64,000 nucleotides of DNA from Helianthus annuus. Its lineage: Eukaryota; Streptophyta; Magnoliopsida; Asterales; Asteraceae. Below are positions 11,970 to 24,133 of the stretch, in pieces. The DNA is taken from positions 12,806,111-12,870,110 of the forward strand of contig NC_035433.2 of NCBI RefSeq assembly GCF_002127325.2, read 5' to 3'. How positions within the stretch are numbered: position 1 is the first letter of the stretch; every line of letters starts with the position of its first letter. Position numbers and translations under genes: made by a program. The notes beneath the pieces are model-generated. The model did not search any database and was not told the DNA's origin. It saw nothing but the letters and a program-made list of their open reading frames with translations.

Positions 11970-12632
11970 ATGATGAACGTTCAGCAACATAATGAACATC
12001 CCATTAACACGATGAACATTCAGCAACATAATCAACATTCCATTAACACGATGAACAGCAACATATTGAACATTCCATTAACACAATGAACATTCAGCAA
12101 CATAATGCACATTCCATTAACACGATGAACATTCAGCAACATAATGCACATTCCATTAACACGATGAACATTCAGCAACATAATGAACATTCCATTAACA
12201 CAATGAACATTCAGCAACAAAATGCACATTCCCTTAACACGATGAACATTCAGCAACATAATGCACATTCTGTTAACACGATGAACATTCAGCAAAATAA
12301 TGAACATTCCATTAACACAATGAACATTCAGCAACAAAATGCACATTCCCTTAACACGATGAACATTCAGCAACATAATGCACATTCCATTAACACGATG
12401 AACATTCAGCAACATAATGAACATTCCATTAACACAATGAACATTCAGCAACAAAATGCACATTCCATTAACACGATGAACATTCAGCAACATAATGAAC
12501 ATTCCATTAACACAATGAACATTCAGCAACAAAATGCACATTCCCTTAACACGATGAACATTCAGCAACATAATGCACATTCCATTAACACAATGAACAT
12601 TCAGCAACATAATGCACATTCCATTAACACGA
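11970..12632 (+). repeat. 39-bp minisatellite, about 17 units
   Basis: The unit is of the type ATGAACATTCAGCAACATAA followed by TGCACATTCCATTAACACG. The last 14 units (12086-12632) keep an exact 39-bp period. The first three are shortened or diverged. The period is a multiple of three, so a frame is open on both strands, giving 13-residue repeats. Variant positions (CATAAT/CAAAAT, GCAC/GAAC, ATT/CTT) recur in an ordered pattern that suggests a higher-order unit. There is no sign that it is a gene. Confidence 0.95.
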
Positions 12633-13810
12633 TGAAACTATCATCTTAATTTACATTAAGGATAGATGAAGTTCATATGAACTTACCTTGGTACTTACCC
12701 TTACCCGTAAATTCTTACTTGGTTTCCCTATATACAACATACCAAACTTCATTTATAAATAAGAAGTGATTTCGGAAATCATTTACCTCGAGTGCCCGTT
12801 TCGTACATGCTTCCTCATATCCTTTCCGTTAGCCTTCCATGCTTTCCCCCATTTTGACATGATCCTATACTTTCATGTCATCATGGTTACCACTTCATTA
12901 GTATAAATGCACATTCTAATATTGCATTCATTTCACATTCATATCCTACATTAAACTTTACTCGTCAAATTCCAACAACACAAAGTATAAGCTAGAAGTC
13001 GCATCTTTTCATTCCACATGATTCTTCATGTCGTCACAAATAGCACATATTGATATAGCATGCACTTAATGATTTCTCTAACATAACACCTGTGACAAAA
13101 GCCTTATTACACTATTTATGCACAGTTGACTTTTTGCACATCATTATAGTCGATTATACTACGGACATCATATACATTCCCTACTCACATAGTAAAACAC
13201 ACATACAACCACAAGATCATATATGCACACAACATAAACAATTCCTTCCATACTAGTCTTCTCATAATTCCACAACTAACAACATCATTCAAGATTAACT
13301 AATTTAACACTATCCTTGAACCCGGCATTATCCTTACTAGAAATCCACATACCATACAAGGACACCACTTTCACCCCTTGATCCTACCACAAAATCAACT
13401 AAAGACATAAGGTGTACCATATCTTCAAGCATAGAGTACAAACTCCTAATGCACCCTTCTACCACATCATACTAACCATTCAAATTTCCACATGAACTCC
13501 ATCTAAATCACACTTCACATATTAGTTAGCTAACAATTACATCATTATCACTTTCTATACATATTTACCCACAACTTGCATATAATTCCACATATAATTG
13601 TCACTTAAGCATTTCATCAAACACTTGGTGTGCATACCACAATTTCCAATTCATGCATATTCTTCTAAACTCATACATAAATCATCAAATTATCCTTCTA
13701 ATCAACATGGATCATTCATGCATAACATCAAACATACTAGTATAACATTTCTTTCAATTCCTTTAACTAGAATCCATCATATCCATCTTAACACATCAAC
13801 AATCATGATT
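12633..13810 (+). other. Element C interior between the minisatellite and the duplicated segment
   Basis: Non-coding and rich in A, C and T, with many ACAT, CATC and TTCAT words and few G. No gene, RNA or sharp repeat was recognised. It ends where the 34-kb duplicated unit begins. Confidence 0.6.
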
Positions 13811-14993
13811 AATTAAACATAGATGATCATTCAAGTCATCATTCTTACCAAAACAAATGGGTTTCACCTCTAATCATCAAATTCGCCAAAACCATGTATA
13901 ATATTGGTTCTATATCATGATATTAACACATACTCATACTCAATTTCATCCAAATTCACGGATTAAAACATAACCCACTTCGTGGAAGATCACCAATCTA
14001 GTATTTAAGACATACCTTGTGATCCCCTTGTGATGGTGATCATTAACCCATGTTCATTAGCCTTGATTCATCCTTCAATTTGAAGCTTTTTGAAGAACTA
14101 GGGTTTGGCTCCTTTGGAGCCCTCCTGATCATTCCAGAACACACGAAATGTGTGTGTTTTTGTGTGTGTGTTTTGTCAATTAAAACATAACTTTCCCCTT
14201 ATTCATCTTTGGTCCCTCAAGTTTGTTCCTTTGTTTGTTTTGCTAAACATTTGACTAGGTATAATAGCCTAGTTATTACATTCCATTTTATCAAACATGG
14301 GGTCACACTAACAAATTTAGTAATTCGAGTTTTGGGGTTTTACACTTTCAGATTCACTTTATTACGCTTTCATTTGATTTCAAACACGGTGAATTTGTTT
14401 GATCACCGCTATTACTGAATTATTTAAATCATTACGACACCTTGTGGTGTCAGTACAAACTTGTAGCTTGGGCTAATCATGATTGAGCGTTTCATGCAAA
14501 ACACCAGTGATACTTGTTCGATCACCCCTATTATTGAATTGTTTCATTCATTGCGACATCTTGTGGCGTCGGTATAACTTGCAGCTTGTGCTGATCACGA
14601 TCAAGCGTTTCATGCAAACTAGTACATTTGAGATTGTTGATTCTAAGATCATCCAATGGATGTTATCGCTTCTAGAACTCATTTACTTATTGTGAACGTT
14701 CATATAGAATTCGATTGGTCGAAGTTCCTGTTCATTGTTGGATCCCTGTTAACATAGTCACATTAGTGACTGTACCTATACGTCTTGTTTCCTTTGACAT
14801 CAATTTCTGAAACACATCTCTTTTAAACCGTTGGGTTCTTATTGTTGAGGAATGTCATTAAATTCACATGATTCGAATAAGTCTTGTTTCGATTACGCGG
14901 TCATTCACCTTGTTATTATTCGAACTTACCTGCGAACAACACAATTCTGAGGAAGTAACATTGTCTAAATTTCGAGGACGAAATTTCTGTAAC
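13811..14993 (+). other. Element C interior, 3' part (copy 1)
   Basis: Non-coding. Two imperfect direct repeats of about 105 bp lie at roughly 14396-14503 and 14518-14620. Each has GATCACC, ATTGAATTNTTT-like and AGCGTTTCATGCAAA words. No protein frame continues through it. It leads to the polypurine tract. Confidence 0.65.
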
Positions 14994-15003
14994 AGGGGGA
15001 GAA
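14994..15003 (+). other. Element C polypurine tract
   Basis: AGGGGGAGAA lies directly before the LTR terminus TGTGACAACCGG at 15004. The upstream TTTCGAGGACGAAATTTCTG is the usual Ty3/gypsy lead-in. Confidence 0.8.
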
Positions 15004-15167
15004 TGTGACAACCGGTGATTTACAACTCTTAATTACGTGATTAACAAGCGATTAACGCGACAATAAATAATGTTTACGACGTAAATTAACTTAATTAGGC
15101 CTTTGGAGTGCCTAGGAACGTCTATCCGACTTTACAGTGCGCGGACGGTGATTGCGGAGAAGCATGC
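15004..15167 (+). mobile_element. Element C 3' LTR, first segment
   Basis: Starts TGTGACAACCGG after the PPT and is broken at CATGC by B1. It continues at 27521/28062. Confidence 0.85.
15163..15167 (+). repeat. Target duplication of B1, left copy
   Basis: CATGC, repeated at 27521-27525 directly after the right LTR. Confidence 0.9.
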
Positions 15168-15390
15168 TGTCACACCCCGGCCGCGTAAAAACAACGAAAC
15201 CGCGGCGGAAACGCCGGGGAGTGAGGTGACAGATTTATTGTTTCAACAACCATGGCAAAATTAAGTTATGTATTATTGAATAAAAAGTTTACATTGTCTT
15301 CCAGTTCAAACTAAATAACATAATAACTGTCTTTTAAGTCACTAAGGCCCGAGTCCGCCTAAGTGAAGCACACACATCACCCATTAGCAC

Positions 15391-16590
15391 CTGAAACACA
15401 TGTAAAAATAGGTTTGTCAGCATAAAAATGCCTGTGAGATACATAGGTTTTGTTTATGCAGATTCATGACTTGTATTTGAAAGAAGTGTTTAATAAAATG
15501 TAGGCATGAACCTTGTAAAATGTTTTCCTTTGTAAAACAATGTGAAAATCGATGAAAATCAAATGATGATGAAATGATAATGCATGGTTAAATGAATAAC
15601 CAAGTGAAAATAAATTTGGATAAAATGTGTACTTTGTAAAACAATGTCATGTTTTTGTAAAAATGTTTCATGTCTTGTCCAAGTGATTTAGATAACGCAA
15701 CAATGTATGATATGATAAAAGCACTTATATATAGGAAGTACCAGCGGCGTATCCACCATGCTTTTATCATATAACACATAGCCCCGTTACATAAGTCACT
15801 GATCAGTAACCAACCAAAATGTAATGTTAAATGTCAAAATGCTCATGTGAAAACCATGTTAATATCATGTGTAGTATGTATCATGTATAACCAATGAAAT
15901 GCATAGCAAGTAGGAATTCGTCTACTTAACTATGTAATGATGTCAAATGTGAAAACAAATGTCATGTATGGTGAATAACTAGAAGTTATTCAACCCCATA
16001 GTAAAAATGTACATAACAATGTTTTTTTTAATAAACCTAAGTTTAAATCAAATGTTATGTTTTGCAGAAAAACAATGCTTTATGATTACAAACATTTATG
16101 CAGTAATGTTAATCGCATACATTCAAGCCTTGCGACTGTGGCGACAAACCCTTAAACGAATTAAAGGTTTATCTAAAGTTATGTAGTCGGATTCTGTCAT
16201 TCCCAACTTCCAAACAAACCTAGGAAGTCGGAAACGGGAGTTGTCAATTCCTATGGTACCATTACATAAGTCCGAGCGGCGTGATCAATGTTAATGAATG
16301 TATTATTGTCCCGATTAAACACACCAAATGTCATAACCAACGTAGCATGCGAAAACCATGTACTAGGAATGCTAAGTAAACATGCCTAGTAGAAATTTTC
16401 ATGTAAAACAATGTGCTAGCATGCTTAACATACATAGCAAAACATAGTGAAAGCATGTACTAAATATGTACTAGGTGAAACTAGCATGTTTATGTCATAA
16501 AAGCATGAAATGCACAAAAGTAACACGTATGTACATGTGTATCACCCCAAAGTATTTGAAAACGGTAAAAGAGGGGAACTATGTACTCAC
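15391..16590 (-). other. Predicted leader intron in the B1 3' LTR
   Basis: Sense donor CCCAA|GTGAGT at 16590 and acceptor TGTGTTTCAG|G ending at 15391, 1200 nt. Same architecture as the other LTRs; splicing is inferred. Confidence 0.4.
15710..15772 (-). other. Conserved stem-loop in the B LTR (37-nt loop)
   Basis: Perfect 13-bp arms, ATATGATAAAAGC (15710-15722) and GCTTTTATCATAT (15760-15772). The 37-nt loop (15723-15759) is identical to the loop in the A LTR at 32174-32210. The loop contains GGATACGCCGCTGG and CTATATATAAG in sense. Confidence 0.75.
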
Positions 16591-16818
16591 TTGGGATTGC
16601 TAATTAGTCTTGAGAATAAGACCAATTTAAGCTCCAAGTATCACAGAATCAACCGGCACCTAGTATAGGTAACTATGTTAATAAATCGGCTCCTAAATCG
16701 GGAGATAGGATAGAATGAGGTTCTATAAATCAAATGAGTAATTGAACTCATATGGTATGATTTAATAGTCCCAACATTCTGATTGGAAAGCCTACCTAAG
16801 TGCTTTTGACCCGTTTCG

Positions 16819-17470
16819 ACACATTATGGTAACATAAGCTACCATAAGGTGTCGTTAGCGTAAAACTATGTTCGGATGGTTAACTATGTGCCATGCCAAG
16901 TCTTACATGCCCAATTATCCCTAAACATGTTCTAAATCAGATTATATGTCAAAATTATGTTCACATAGTCAAAATACGGATTTATACTTCAAAAGGATAT
17001 TTTGGTCATTTCCTATGGGCATACAAGCTAACAAGCATATGACTAACCAAATCCTATGTGATCATAAGGTATAACCTCTGAGGTTATTCCCTATGCAACT
17101 ATGATCACTAACTAAGCTTGGTCGAATCCTAAAGATCGACCAAACGGGTTGGGTTCGGAAGTCTAAGAGGTTGTTTAGACCGCTTAACTTACGACCCTAA
17201 ACAAGCACTAAACTAATAGTGTCGAGTTAAATATGTCAAAACATGTTTAACCTACTGATTTGGTATCAAAACAAAGTGTTTTGATACCCTAAAGTAGTTC
17301 CGAGGCAAAATGCGTGCTAAAACGCATTTTGACCGGAACTTTGACTCGACACTACAACCAGCTAACGTGGTAATCAACGGTTATAATCACGAAGGATTAT
17401 AACTATCGTGATTACAATCACGTTTCAAAGTTCAATTGAACTTTGACTTGACCAATTGATGGTCAAAACC
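16819..17470 (-). repeat. Hairpin array in the B1 3' LTR
   Basis: Successive short inverted repeats. Examples: TAAGAGGT/ACCGCTTA (17164-17186), GGTATCAAAAC/GTTTTGATACC (17262-17288), GTTATAATC/GATTATAAC (17380-17403), and the 20-bp palindrome CAAAGTTCAATTGAACTTTG (17426-17445). Loops are 4-7 nt. Confidence 0.75.
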
Positions 17471-17671
17471 GAAAGTCAAACTGTTGGCCAAACGTTTGAC
17501 TTTCTGCACCACATAAGGAAAAAGCAAATAAAAGAATGAAAGAAGGCTCACAATAGTCCTTGCTATCTTTTCTACAAAGAAGACAAGTCCCAAATCACTT
17601 GAGAATGCTCCCAAAGCAGATGTGAAGGAGAGAAAAAAGGAATGAGCAAGGAATGAAGTGAATTGGATGGC

Positions 17672-17679
17672 TATTTATA
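17672..17679 (-). promoter_or_regulatory. TATA box of the B1 3' LTR
   Basis: TATAAATA on the minus strand, upstream (in sense) of the hairpin array. Confidence 0.6.
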
Positions 17680-17879
17680 GTTGTTGTGAAGTAACAAGAT
17701 CATCACAAGTGGTTTGTTTAGCCATTAAGCAAGAAATCATGGCTATCCATTTGTTACAAGCTGATTAGAAGCCTTGGTGAACACTTAAACTTGCTCAACA
17801 TTCCAAGAAATTGCACAATCAGCCCCTGAAGTTGCAACAGATTGCTAAATTTCAACTTTCTGGAATTGGGCATGCTGAC

Positions 17880-17920
17880 GCGGCCCGCGTAAGATAAGGG
17901 AGAGGGCTTACGCGGCCCGC
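17880..17920 (-). promoter_or_regulatory. Paired GCGGCCCGC words in U3
   Basis: Two copies (17880-17888 and 17912-17920) framed by the inverted repeat GCGTAAG/CTTACGC. They lie about 200 bp upstream of the TATA box in sense. The same paired arrangement is seen in family A (30414-30454). Confidence 0.5.
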
Positions 17921-18777
17921 CTGGGCTCCCCAGATCAGCAAAAGTTTGAAAAATGGCAGTTTAGGTCCCTGCATGCATTTCGAGTCCATTTCAGGCCTTT
18001 TTGACCCCCGTTAAGCCATTTTCAAGGCTCTACAAGGTCAATATAGTTTAGAGGACTCAAAATATGCTTGGAACATTCTCGGATGTCGGCTCGTTTGATC
18101 GTACGGTCGCGTTGTTCGTTAAATTACGACGAAACTCAAACGGACATGTGTACGATCCAAAATGCGCGACGAATGGCGTTTTTGCGTCCGAATCACTAAA
18201 ATAAAAATATTTTAGCGTGTACAAAAATTTTGGATGTCCAGATGTGGCCAGAACGTAAGATATGCGCGAAAATGCAAACTTACGCCATTTTTGACATTTT
18301 TAGTCCCTGTAAGATCATGTAAGCATGTTTTCGCACACCGTACCTATCAAAGCTTATTTCTAAGCCATGTTTAGGTTATATATGGTATGTTTAACTTATG
18401 ATCAAGTTCCGGACTATAAGTTGCCTTACGAAACGGCAGACTTTTGCAAGTTGACGCAATTAGTCCCTGAGAGCGAATAAACTTGTTTTTGCCATACCAA
18501 AGCCTTCAAAACTTATTTCTAAGTTATGTAAAGGTTATTTAAGGTATGTTAAGTTTATGATGATGTCCTAGAGTGTTTGTCGCATTATACTGATCGTGTT
18601 TACGCATCAGTTTGCGTATAACTCTCCAGAAAGCGATATAGAGTTCAAAATCGATCAAAAATCAACATGGGCACAAAACCAAACATAAATGACAAACATT
18701 GGGATCAAAACACATTGTTTTATTAATATTGTATTGTTCAGAGTTTGTATAATGATATCACAAGCACAGATGTCACA

Positions 18778-18793
18778 GTCTCCCCTACTTCAG
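18778..18793 (-). other. B1 polypurine tract
   Basis: Sense GAAGTAGGGGAGAC lies directly before the 3' LTR terminus. It is nearly identical to the PPT of element A (36333-36346). Confidence 0.8.
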
Positions 18794-18811
18794 GAAATTT
18801 CGTTCCGAAAT

Positions 18812-21800
18812 TTATTTAGAGGAAACTTGTGAGAATAGTTGCGGATATTTCGCTTTCATCTGATCTTCACGTTCCCAAGTAAATTCTGGGCCACGTTTAG
18901 ATTCCCAGTGAACTTTGACCAAATTAATCCGCTTGCCCTTCAACTGCTTAAATGAATGGTCCACTATTTCCACAGGTTTCTCAACAAAATGCATCGTGTT
19001 ATCAACACGAATTTCATCAAGTGGTATGTGGAGGCTCTCATCAGCTAAACACTTTCTGAGATTGGACACGTGGAATGTTGGATGAACATTTCCAAGTTCA
19101 GGAGGTAGCTCAAGTCTGTAGGCTACTTTTTCGACTCTTTCAACGATCTTAAATGGTCCAACATAACGAGGTGCAAGTTTTCCTTTCTTCCCAAATCTAA
19201 TCACACCTTTCCAAGGGGATACCTTGAGTAGGACGTGATCACCAACTTGAAATTCTAAGGGCTTGCGTCGTCGATCCGCGTAACTCTTTTGACGGCTTCT
19301 AGCTGTCTGAAGGTTATCACGAATCTTCTTGACCTTATCTGTAGTCTCTAGAATGAGTTCAGGTCCAGTAAGCTGAGCTTCACCTATCTCATTCCAGCAG
19401 ACCGGTGAACGACATTTTCGACCGTATAAAGCTTTGAAAGGAGCCATATTGATGCTAGAGTGATAACTATTGTTGTAAAAGAATTCGATCAATGGTAGAT
19501 GCGAATCCCAACTACCACCAAAGTCAATCACACACGCTCTAAGCATATCCTCCAGTGTCTGGATTGTTCTTTCAGATTGACCATCTGTCTGCGGATGGTA
19601 CACTGAGCTCAAATGAAGTTGAGTACCCATGGCAGATTGCATGGTTCTCCAAAAGCGAGACGAGAATCGAGCATCTCTAGCAGATATGATGTTCAGAGGA
19701 ACACCATGTTGTGATACAATCTCATCAACATAGATTTTGGCCAACTTGTCAGCAGATAGATCCTCACGGATCGACAAGAAATGTGCTGACTTTGTTAGAC
19801 GATCAACAACAACCCAAATGGCGTCATGACCCTTTTTAGTACGCGGTAACTTGGTAATGAGATCCATGGAAATGTTTTCCCATTTCCAAACCAAAATCTC
19901 TGGTTGCTCCAATAATCCAGAAGGATGTTGGTGTTCTGCCTTAACCTTAAGACAAGAAAGGCATTTTGAAACGTATAAGGCAATGTCTTTCTTCATACCC
20001 GGCCACCAGTACTGGGTTCGAAGATCCTTATACATTTTGTCTGCACCAGGATGAATAGAATAACGAGACTTATGAGCTTCATCCATTAGCAAGGTGCGAA
20101 GATTGTCTATACTTGGGACCCACAAACGGCCCATGTAATAGAAAATCCCAAAATCTCTCATTTCAAGCTCAGGATTAGTATGACACGGTAACTCTTTACC
20201 CATCAAGTCTTGTGTAACACAAGTATGTTGAGCCTGAATAATGCGAGTTTGAAGGTCAGATCGAACCTGAACACAATGAAGCTTGACATGTTCCTTACGA
20301 CTTAATGCATCAGCCACGACATTCGCCTTACCAGGATGGTAGCAAATTTCGCAATCGTAGTCATTTAGGAGTTCAACCCAACGCCGTTGCCTCATGTTTA
20401 GTTCTTTCTGATTAAAGATATGCTGGAGACTTTTGTGGTCAGTGAAAACTACACACTTTGTACCGTAAAGGTAGTGTCTCCAGATTTTGAGAGCAAAGAC
20501 TACTGCACCTAGCTCAAGATCATGAGTGGTGTAGTTCTTCTCGTGCACTTTCAGCTGTCTTGATGCATAGGCTATAACTTTGTTTCTTTGCATAAGAACG
20601 CAGCCAAGGCCTAAATTGGATGCATCACAGTACACAACAAAATCATCGTTACCCTCGGGCAAAGATAAAATAGGTGCATCGCAGAGTTTCTGTTTCAGGG
20701 TCTGAAAAGCTTCTTCCTGTTTGGATCCCCACTCAAAAGGTTTGCTTTTCTGAGTTAAAGCAGTGAGAGGAACTGCAATCTTGGAGAAGTTTTCTATGAA
20801 ACGGCGGTAATAACCCGCTAGACCAAGAAATGAACGAACCTCGGTAGGAGTAGTAGGAGTATCCCAATCCTTAATCGCACTGATTTTGGCGGGATCTACA
20901 TGAATACCTTGTTCGTTGACGATGTGCCCCAAAAATTGAACTTCCTTAAGCCAGAATTCGCACTTGGAGAATTTGGCGAAAAGCTGTTCTTTCTTTAGGA
21001 GCTCCATTGTAAGATGAAGATGCTGTTCATGATCAGCTCGAGTCTTAGAATAGATCAAAATATCATCAATAAAGACGATGATGAACTTGTCCAAGTAAGG
21101 CTTGCAAACCCTATTCATCAAGTCCATGAAAACAGCAGGAGCATTTGTTAAACCGAAAGGTATAACTGTAAACTCATAATGACCGTAACGCGTATGAAAA
21201 GCTGTCTTGGGAATATCTTCTTCGACAACTCGAAGTTGATGATACCCAGAACGAAGGTCAATCTTTGAAAAGCAAGTAGCACCCTGTAGCTGATCAAAGA
21301 GATCATCAATGCGAGGTAGGGGATATCGATTCTTGATGGTAAGCTTGTTAAGCTCACGGTAATCGATACACATTCTGAATGATCCATCTTTCTTTTTCAC
21401 AAATAGGACAGGAGCGCCCCAAGGGGAAAAGCTTGGATGGATGAATCCTTTGTCAGATAGCTCCTGAAGCTGCTTAGATAACTCTTGCATCTCAGACGGT
21501 GCAAGGCGATAAGGTGATTTAGCAATGGGATTTGCACCAGGCACAAGATCAATGCGGAACTCTACTTGGCGTACAGGGGGTAAACCAGATAATTCTTCAG
21601 GAAATACCTCTGGATAATCCCGAACAACAGGGATATCTTGGATAGTCTTACCCTTGCCTTTATCCTTTACAACATGTGCTAAGAAAGCAACATATTTCTT
21701 GCGTAGATACTTGCGGGCTTGGGTACAAGACATGAGTTTAAGGCTACTAGCAGGCTTCTCCCCATGAATTTCTAAGATCTCACCAGTCGAAAGCGGTACA

Positions 21801-21889
21801 CGAACCAACTTCTCAAAACATACCACCTCAGCATGGTACTTTGATAACCAATCCATTCCTACTATAACATCGAAGCTCCCGAGTTGCAT
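18812..21889 (-). CDS. pol: B1 pol polyprotein: RT-RNaseH-integrase-chromodomain (1025 residues)
   Basis: Intact frame from ATG at 21889 to TAA at 18812. It begins in the protease-RT linker ([11 protein letters not shown] near residues 11-21). RT follows, with FIDD at 273-276. RNase H has YCDAS near 420. The integrase zinc finger uses H606, H613, C643 and C646, and the core has D676 and E773. The middle catalytic residue is Ala737 (SARD instead of SDRD), placed exactly 35 residues before E773, so strand transfer should be abolished. The C-terminus carries a chromodomain-like segment ([15 protein letters not shown]). In the ancestor this was fused to gag-PR. A one-base insertion in the T-run at 21909-21913 now separates them, so the ATG is probably incidental. 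Confidence 0.92.
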   Translation of the reverse strand: MQLGSFDVIVGMDWLSKYHAEVVCFEKLVRVPLSTGEILEIHGEKPASSLKLMSCTQARKYLRKKYVAFLAHVVKDKGKGKTIQDIPVVRDYPEVFPEELSGLPPVRQVEFRIDLVPGANPIAKSPYRLAPSEMQELSKQLQELSDKGFIHPSFSPWGAPVLFVKKKDGSFRMCIDYRELNKLTIKNRYPLPRIDDLFDQLQGATCFSKIDLRSGYHQLRVVEEDIPKTAFHTRYGHYEFTVIPFGLTNAPAVFMDLMNRVCKPYLDKFIIVFIDDILIYSKTRADHEQHLHLTMELLKKEQLFAKFSKCEFWLKEVQFLGHIVNEQGIHVDPAKISAIKDWDTPTTPTEVRSFLGLAGYYRRFIENFSKIAVPLTALTQKSKPFEWGSKQEEAFQTLKQKLCDAPILSLPEGNDDFVVYCDASNLGLGCVLMQRNKVIAYASRQLKVHEKNYTTHDLELGAVVFALKIWRHYLYGTKCVVFTDHKSLQHIFNQKELNMRQRRWVELLNDYDCEICYHPGKANVVADALSRKEHVKLHCVQVRSDLQTRIIQAQHTCVTQDLMGKELPCHTNPELEMRDFGIFYYMGRLWVPSIDNLRTLLMDEAHKSRYSIHPGADKMYKDLRTQYWWPGMKKDIALYVSKCLSCLKVKAEHQHPSGLLEQPEILVWKWENISMDLITKLPRTKKGHDAIWVVVDRLTKSAHFLSIREDLSADKLAKIYVDEIVSQHGVPLNIISARDARFSSRFWRTMQSAMGTQLHLSSVYHPQTDGQSERTIQTLEDMLRACVIDFGGSWDSHLPLIEFFYNNSYHSSINMAPFKALYGRKCRSPVCWNEIGEAQLTGPELILETTDKVKKIRDNLQTARSRQKSYADRRRKPLEFQVGDHVLLKVSPWKGVIRFGKKGKLAPRYVGPFKIVERVEKVAYRLELPPELGNVHPTFHVSNLRKCLADESLHIPLDEIRVDNTMHFVEKPVEIVDHSFKQLKGKRINLVKVHWESKRGPEFTWEREDQMKAKYPQLFSQVSSK

Positions 21890-21899
21890 TGGTGTGAGG

Positions 21900-23327
21900 T
21901 CAATAGGGAAAAAGATGGTTATTGAGATTCAACTGGCAATTTCGAAGAACCGAGTCGAGTACAACAGGTTCACCACTAGCTACTTCTACTGTCAAGGGCT
22001 TTCCTAGTTTTGTTCTAGTCATCGCAAGCAAAGGCTCAAATGCTAAGGACACAAAACTCTTATCGGCACCCGAATCAAATAGAACAGAAGTAGGATGGTT
22101 GTTAACAAGGAACGTACCGTTCACCACTTCGTTATCTGCGCGAGCCTCATTTGCATTCAGATTAAAAGCTCTACCACGAGCCGGTGCCTGATTTGCATTT
22201 GCCAACCTCGGGCAGTTGTTCCTGTAGTGGGTCAGATCCCCATAGTTGAAACATGAACCAGGCGGAAAGTGAGGTCGTGCAGGATTCTGGGCAGGGTTTT
22301 GTACTGCTGGGTTTTGAGCTGCCTGATTCTGATTAGGAGCAAAACGACAGGTATTCACAAGATGACCAGATTTGCCACAATTAGTGCAGATACGACATTG
22401 GAACTGTGGCTGGTGGTGGCTATTACATCTATTGCACAGAGGTGCATTACCAGCATACTGCCTCTTGGCAGCAGGTTGTGCAGCCTAATTCTGTGCAGCC
22501 TGATTAGGAGCAGGCTGGTTAGTCTGAGTAGTGACAGCGAAATTCTTGGAAGCCTTACGCTTCCTCGATTTCTTAGAAGACTCAGCAGCCTTCTTGCCCT
22601 TATTCTCCTTGGTGCTATCAGACTGTTTCTGCTTCCTATCACCCTTCCTATGGAGCTTACCCTTCTTGATTTGGGATTCAGTAAGGGTAGCGGCTAGCTC
22701 AATGGCCTGTCGGACGGTAGTAGGGTGACTGCCAGTGACAATATCCTGAACAGGATCTGGCAACCCGTCTATGTACCTCTCAATTGCCTTATCCAAAGGC
22801 GTGACCATAGTCGGACAGAGCAAGCTTAACTCCTCATATCTGTCGGTGTAAGCCCGGTGTTCACCACTGACTTGCTTCAAATCATTGAACTCATCTTCTA
22901 GTGCCCTCTGCTCATGTCGAGGACAGAATTCTCTCATCATGAGAGCCCTGAGTTCCTCCCAAGTCTGACCCAAAGCAACATCTGCACCCCTATCTCTCAT
23001 TACCCCATTCCACCAGGTAAGAGCCCTCTTCTGGAATACACTCGAGGCAAACTCGACCTTACGATTGCTCGGACACTGAACATGGCGAAATGTGCTCTCA
23101 AGACTCTCAAACCACTGGAGAAGCCCTGTTGCTCCTTCAGTACCACTAAACTTGAGTGGTTTAGCCGAGTTAAACTGTTTAAAGTTGCACGGAGCAGGTG
23201 CATTAACATTGTTATTGGTGGCTTGGTTTATTTGAGTTATGAGACCAGGTAGCATAGCAGCCATCTGCTATGCTATAATAGCTGCCAGTTCGACATCAGG
23301 TTGAGGAACGTTACGTCGAGGAGGCAT
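21900..23327 (-). pseudogene. gag: B1 gag and protease, two stops and a 3' frameshift
   Basis: The gag start is MPPRRNVPQ at 23327. A TAG at 23268-23270 (codon 20) and another at 22485-22487 break the frame. Both look like CAG-to-TAG. Between them lies the capsid-like gag domain (FKQFNSAKPLKFSGTEGA, WFESLEST, WWNGVMRDRGAD, EFCPRHEQ). After the second stop come a basic Gln-rich linker, two zinc-knuckle-like segments (CRICTNCGKSGHLVNTC and a degenerate CFNYGDLTHYRNNC that has lost a Cys) and the aspartic protease motif LFDSGADKSF. The frame dies at 21900 after a one-base insertion near 21909-21913. GTG/TTG-initiated sub-frames inside are not real starts. Confidence 0.9.
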
Positions 23328-23889
23328 TCTAAAAGAGGAAACATGAGAGAAAACGAGTGAGATGATGTGATGAAAATGAGATAACAATAAAATCGACAAA
23401 AAGCAAGGAAGGTGGTCATTTGTTTGTTACCACAAAGCAAACAAACAACACACAGTGACAGATCAAAGTAAATGAGTCATAATAATGTATCGCGAAGACA
23501 TGCTCGCCTATAAGTGAACACTCACCCCAAGAGTTCCCAGGTAAGAGTGACTGGTCCGATACTGCGGATTTGTACGGACACTCTAGCCTTAGACAGAAAA
23601 CTCAGGGTACATGCATTCACTCTTCCAGTTTGCACGTGTTCACATTATTTAGACCCAAAACTTTGACGGGATTTTGAAAATTTGGAAGGTACAAGACCAA
23701 AAGAAATCATCTAAGGATAGATGATTGATTTCAATATCATTTTAGAAATTGTGTTCAAGTTTTGGTAATCACCTAAGGATAGGTGACAGGTATTGTTTTA
23801 AAATCTAAACACAAGTAAACTTGTGTTAGGGTCCTAGAAAGTTATAGTCTAGGTCAAAGCATTGCTAATAACCTAATTCCCTATAACCA
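23328..23889 (-). other. B1 leader between the PBS and gag
   Basis: Non-coding. It is clearly homologous to the leader of element A (32820-33409), including the block around AACACGTGCAA and GGAAGAGTGAATGC. It probably carries packaging or dimerisation signals, which is an inference from position. Confidence 0.6.
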
Positions 23890-23903
23890 TTGGCTCTGAT
23901 ACT
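23890..23903 (-). other. B1 primer-binding site
   Basis: Sense TAGTATCAGAGCCA, which is TGGTATCAGAGCCA with one change, complementary to initiator tRNA-Met. Confidence 0.8.
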
Positions 23904-24133
23904 AACTCTTCTGCACACCCCGACCGCGCAAAAACAACGAAACCGCGGCGGAAACGACGGGGAGCGAGGTGATAGAATTATTGTTTCAACAACCATGGCA
24001 AAATTAAGTTATGTATTATTGAATAAAAAGTTTACATTGTGTTCCAGTTCAAACTAAATAACATAATAACTGTCTTTTAAGTCACTAAGGCCCGAGTCCG
24101 CCTAAGTGAAGCATACACATCACGCATTAGCAC

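Larger units (their letters stand above)
15168..18777 (-). mobile_element. B1 3' LTR (3610 bp)
   Basis: The plus strand runs TGTCACACCCCGG ... CAGATGTCACA. In sense order it has the U3 repeats (about 18.75-18.3 kb), paired GCGGCCCGC words, a TATA box at 17672-17679, a hairpin array, a splice donor at 16590, the conserved stem-loop at 15710-15772 and a splice acceptor at 15391. Confidence 0.93.

Noticed and set aside
12032..12649. Frames of 187 and 195 codons on opposite strands with 13-residue repeats
   Set aside because: They follow from a 39-bp (multiple of three) minisatellite. There is no upstream gene structure and no support for translation.
15588..15779. A 63-codon minus-strand frame repeated at 24331, 49748 and 58493
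   Set aside because: It overlaps the conserved stem-loop. The conserved part is the loop DNA itself, and family A keeps the loop without this frame.
22269..22697. Plus-strand frames of 112-142 codons antisense to B gag (also 56431-56859)
   Set aside because: These are shadows of the gag coding strand. They have no independent motif.
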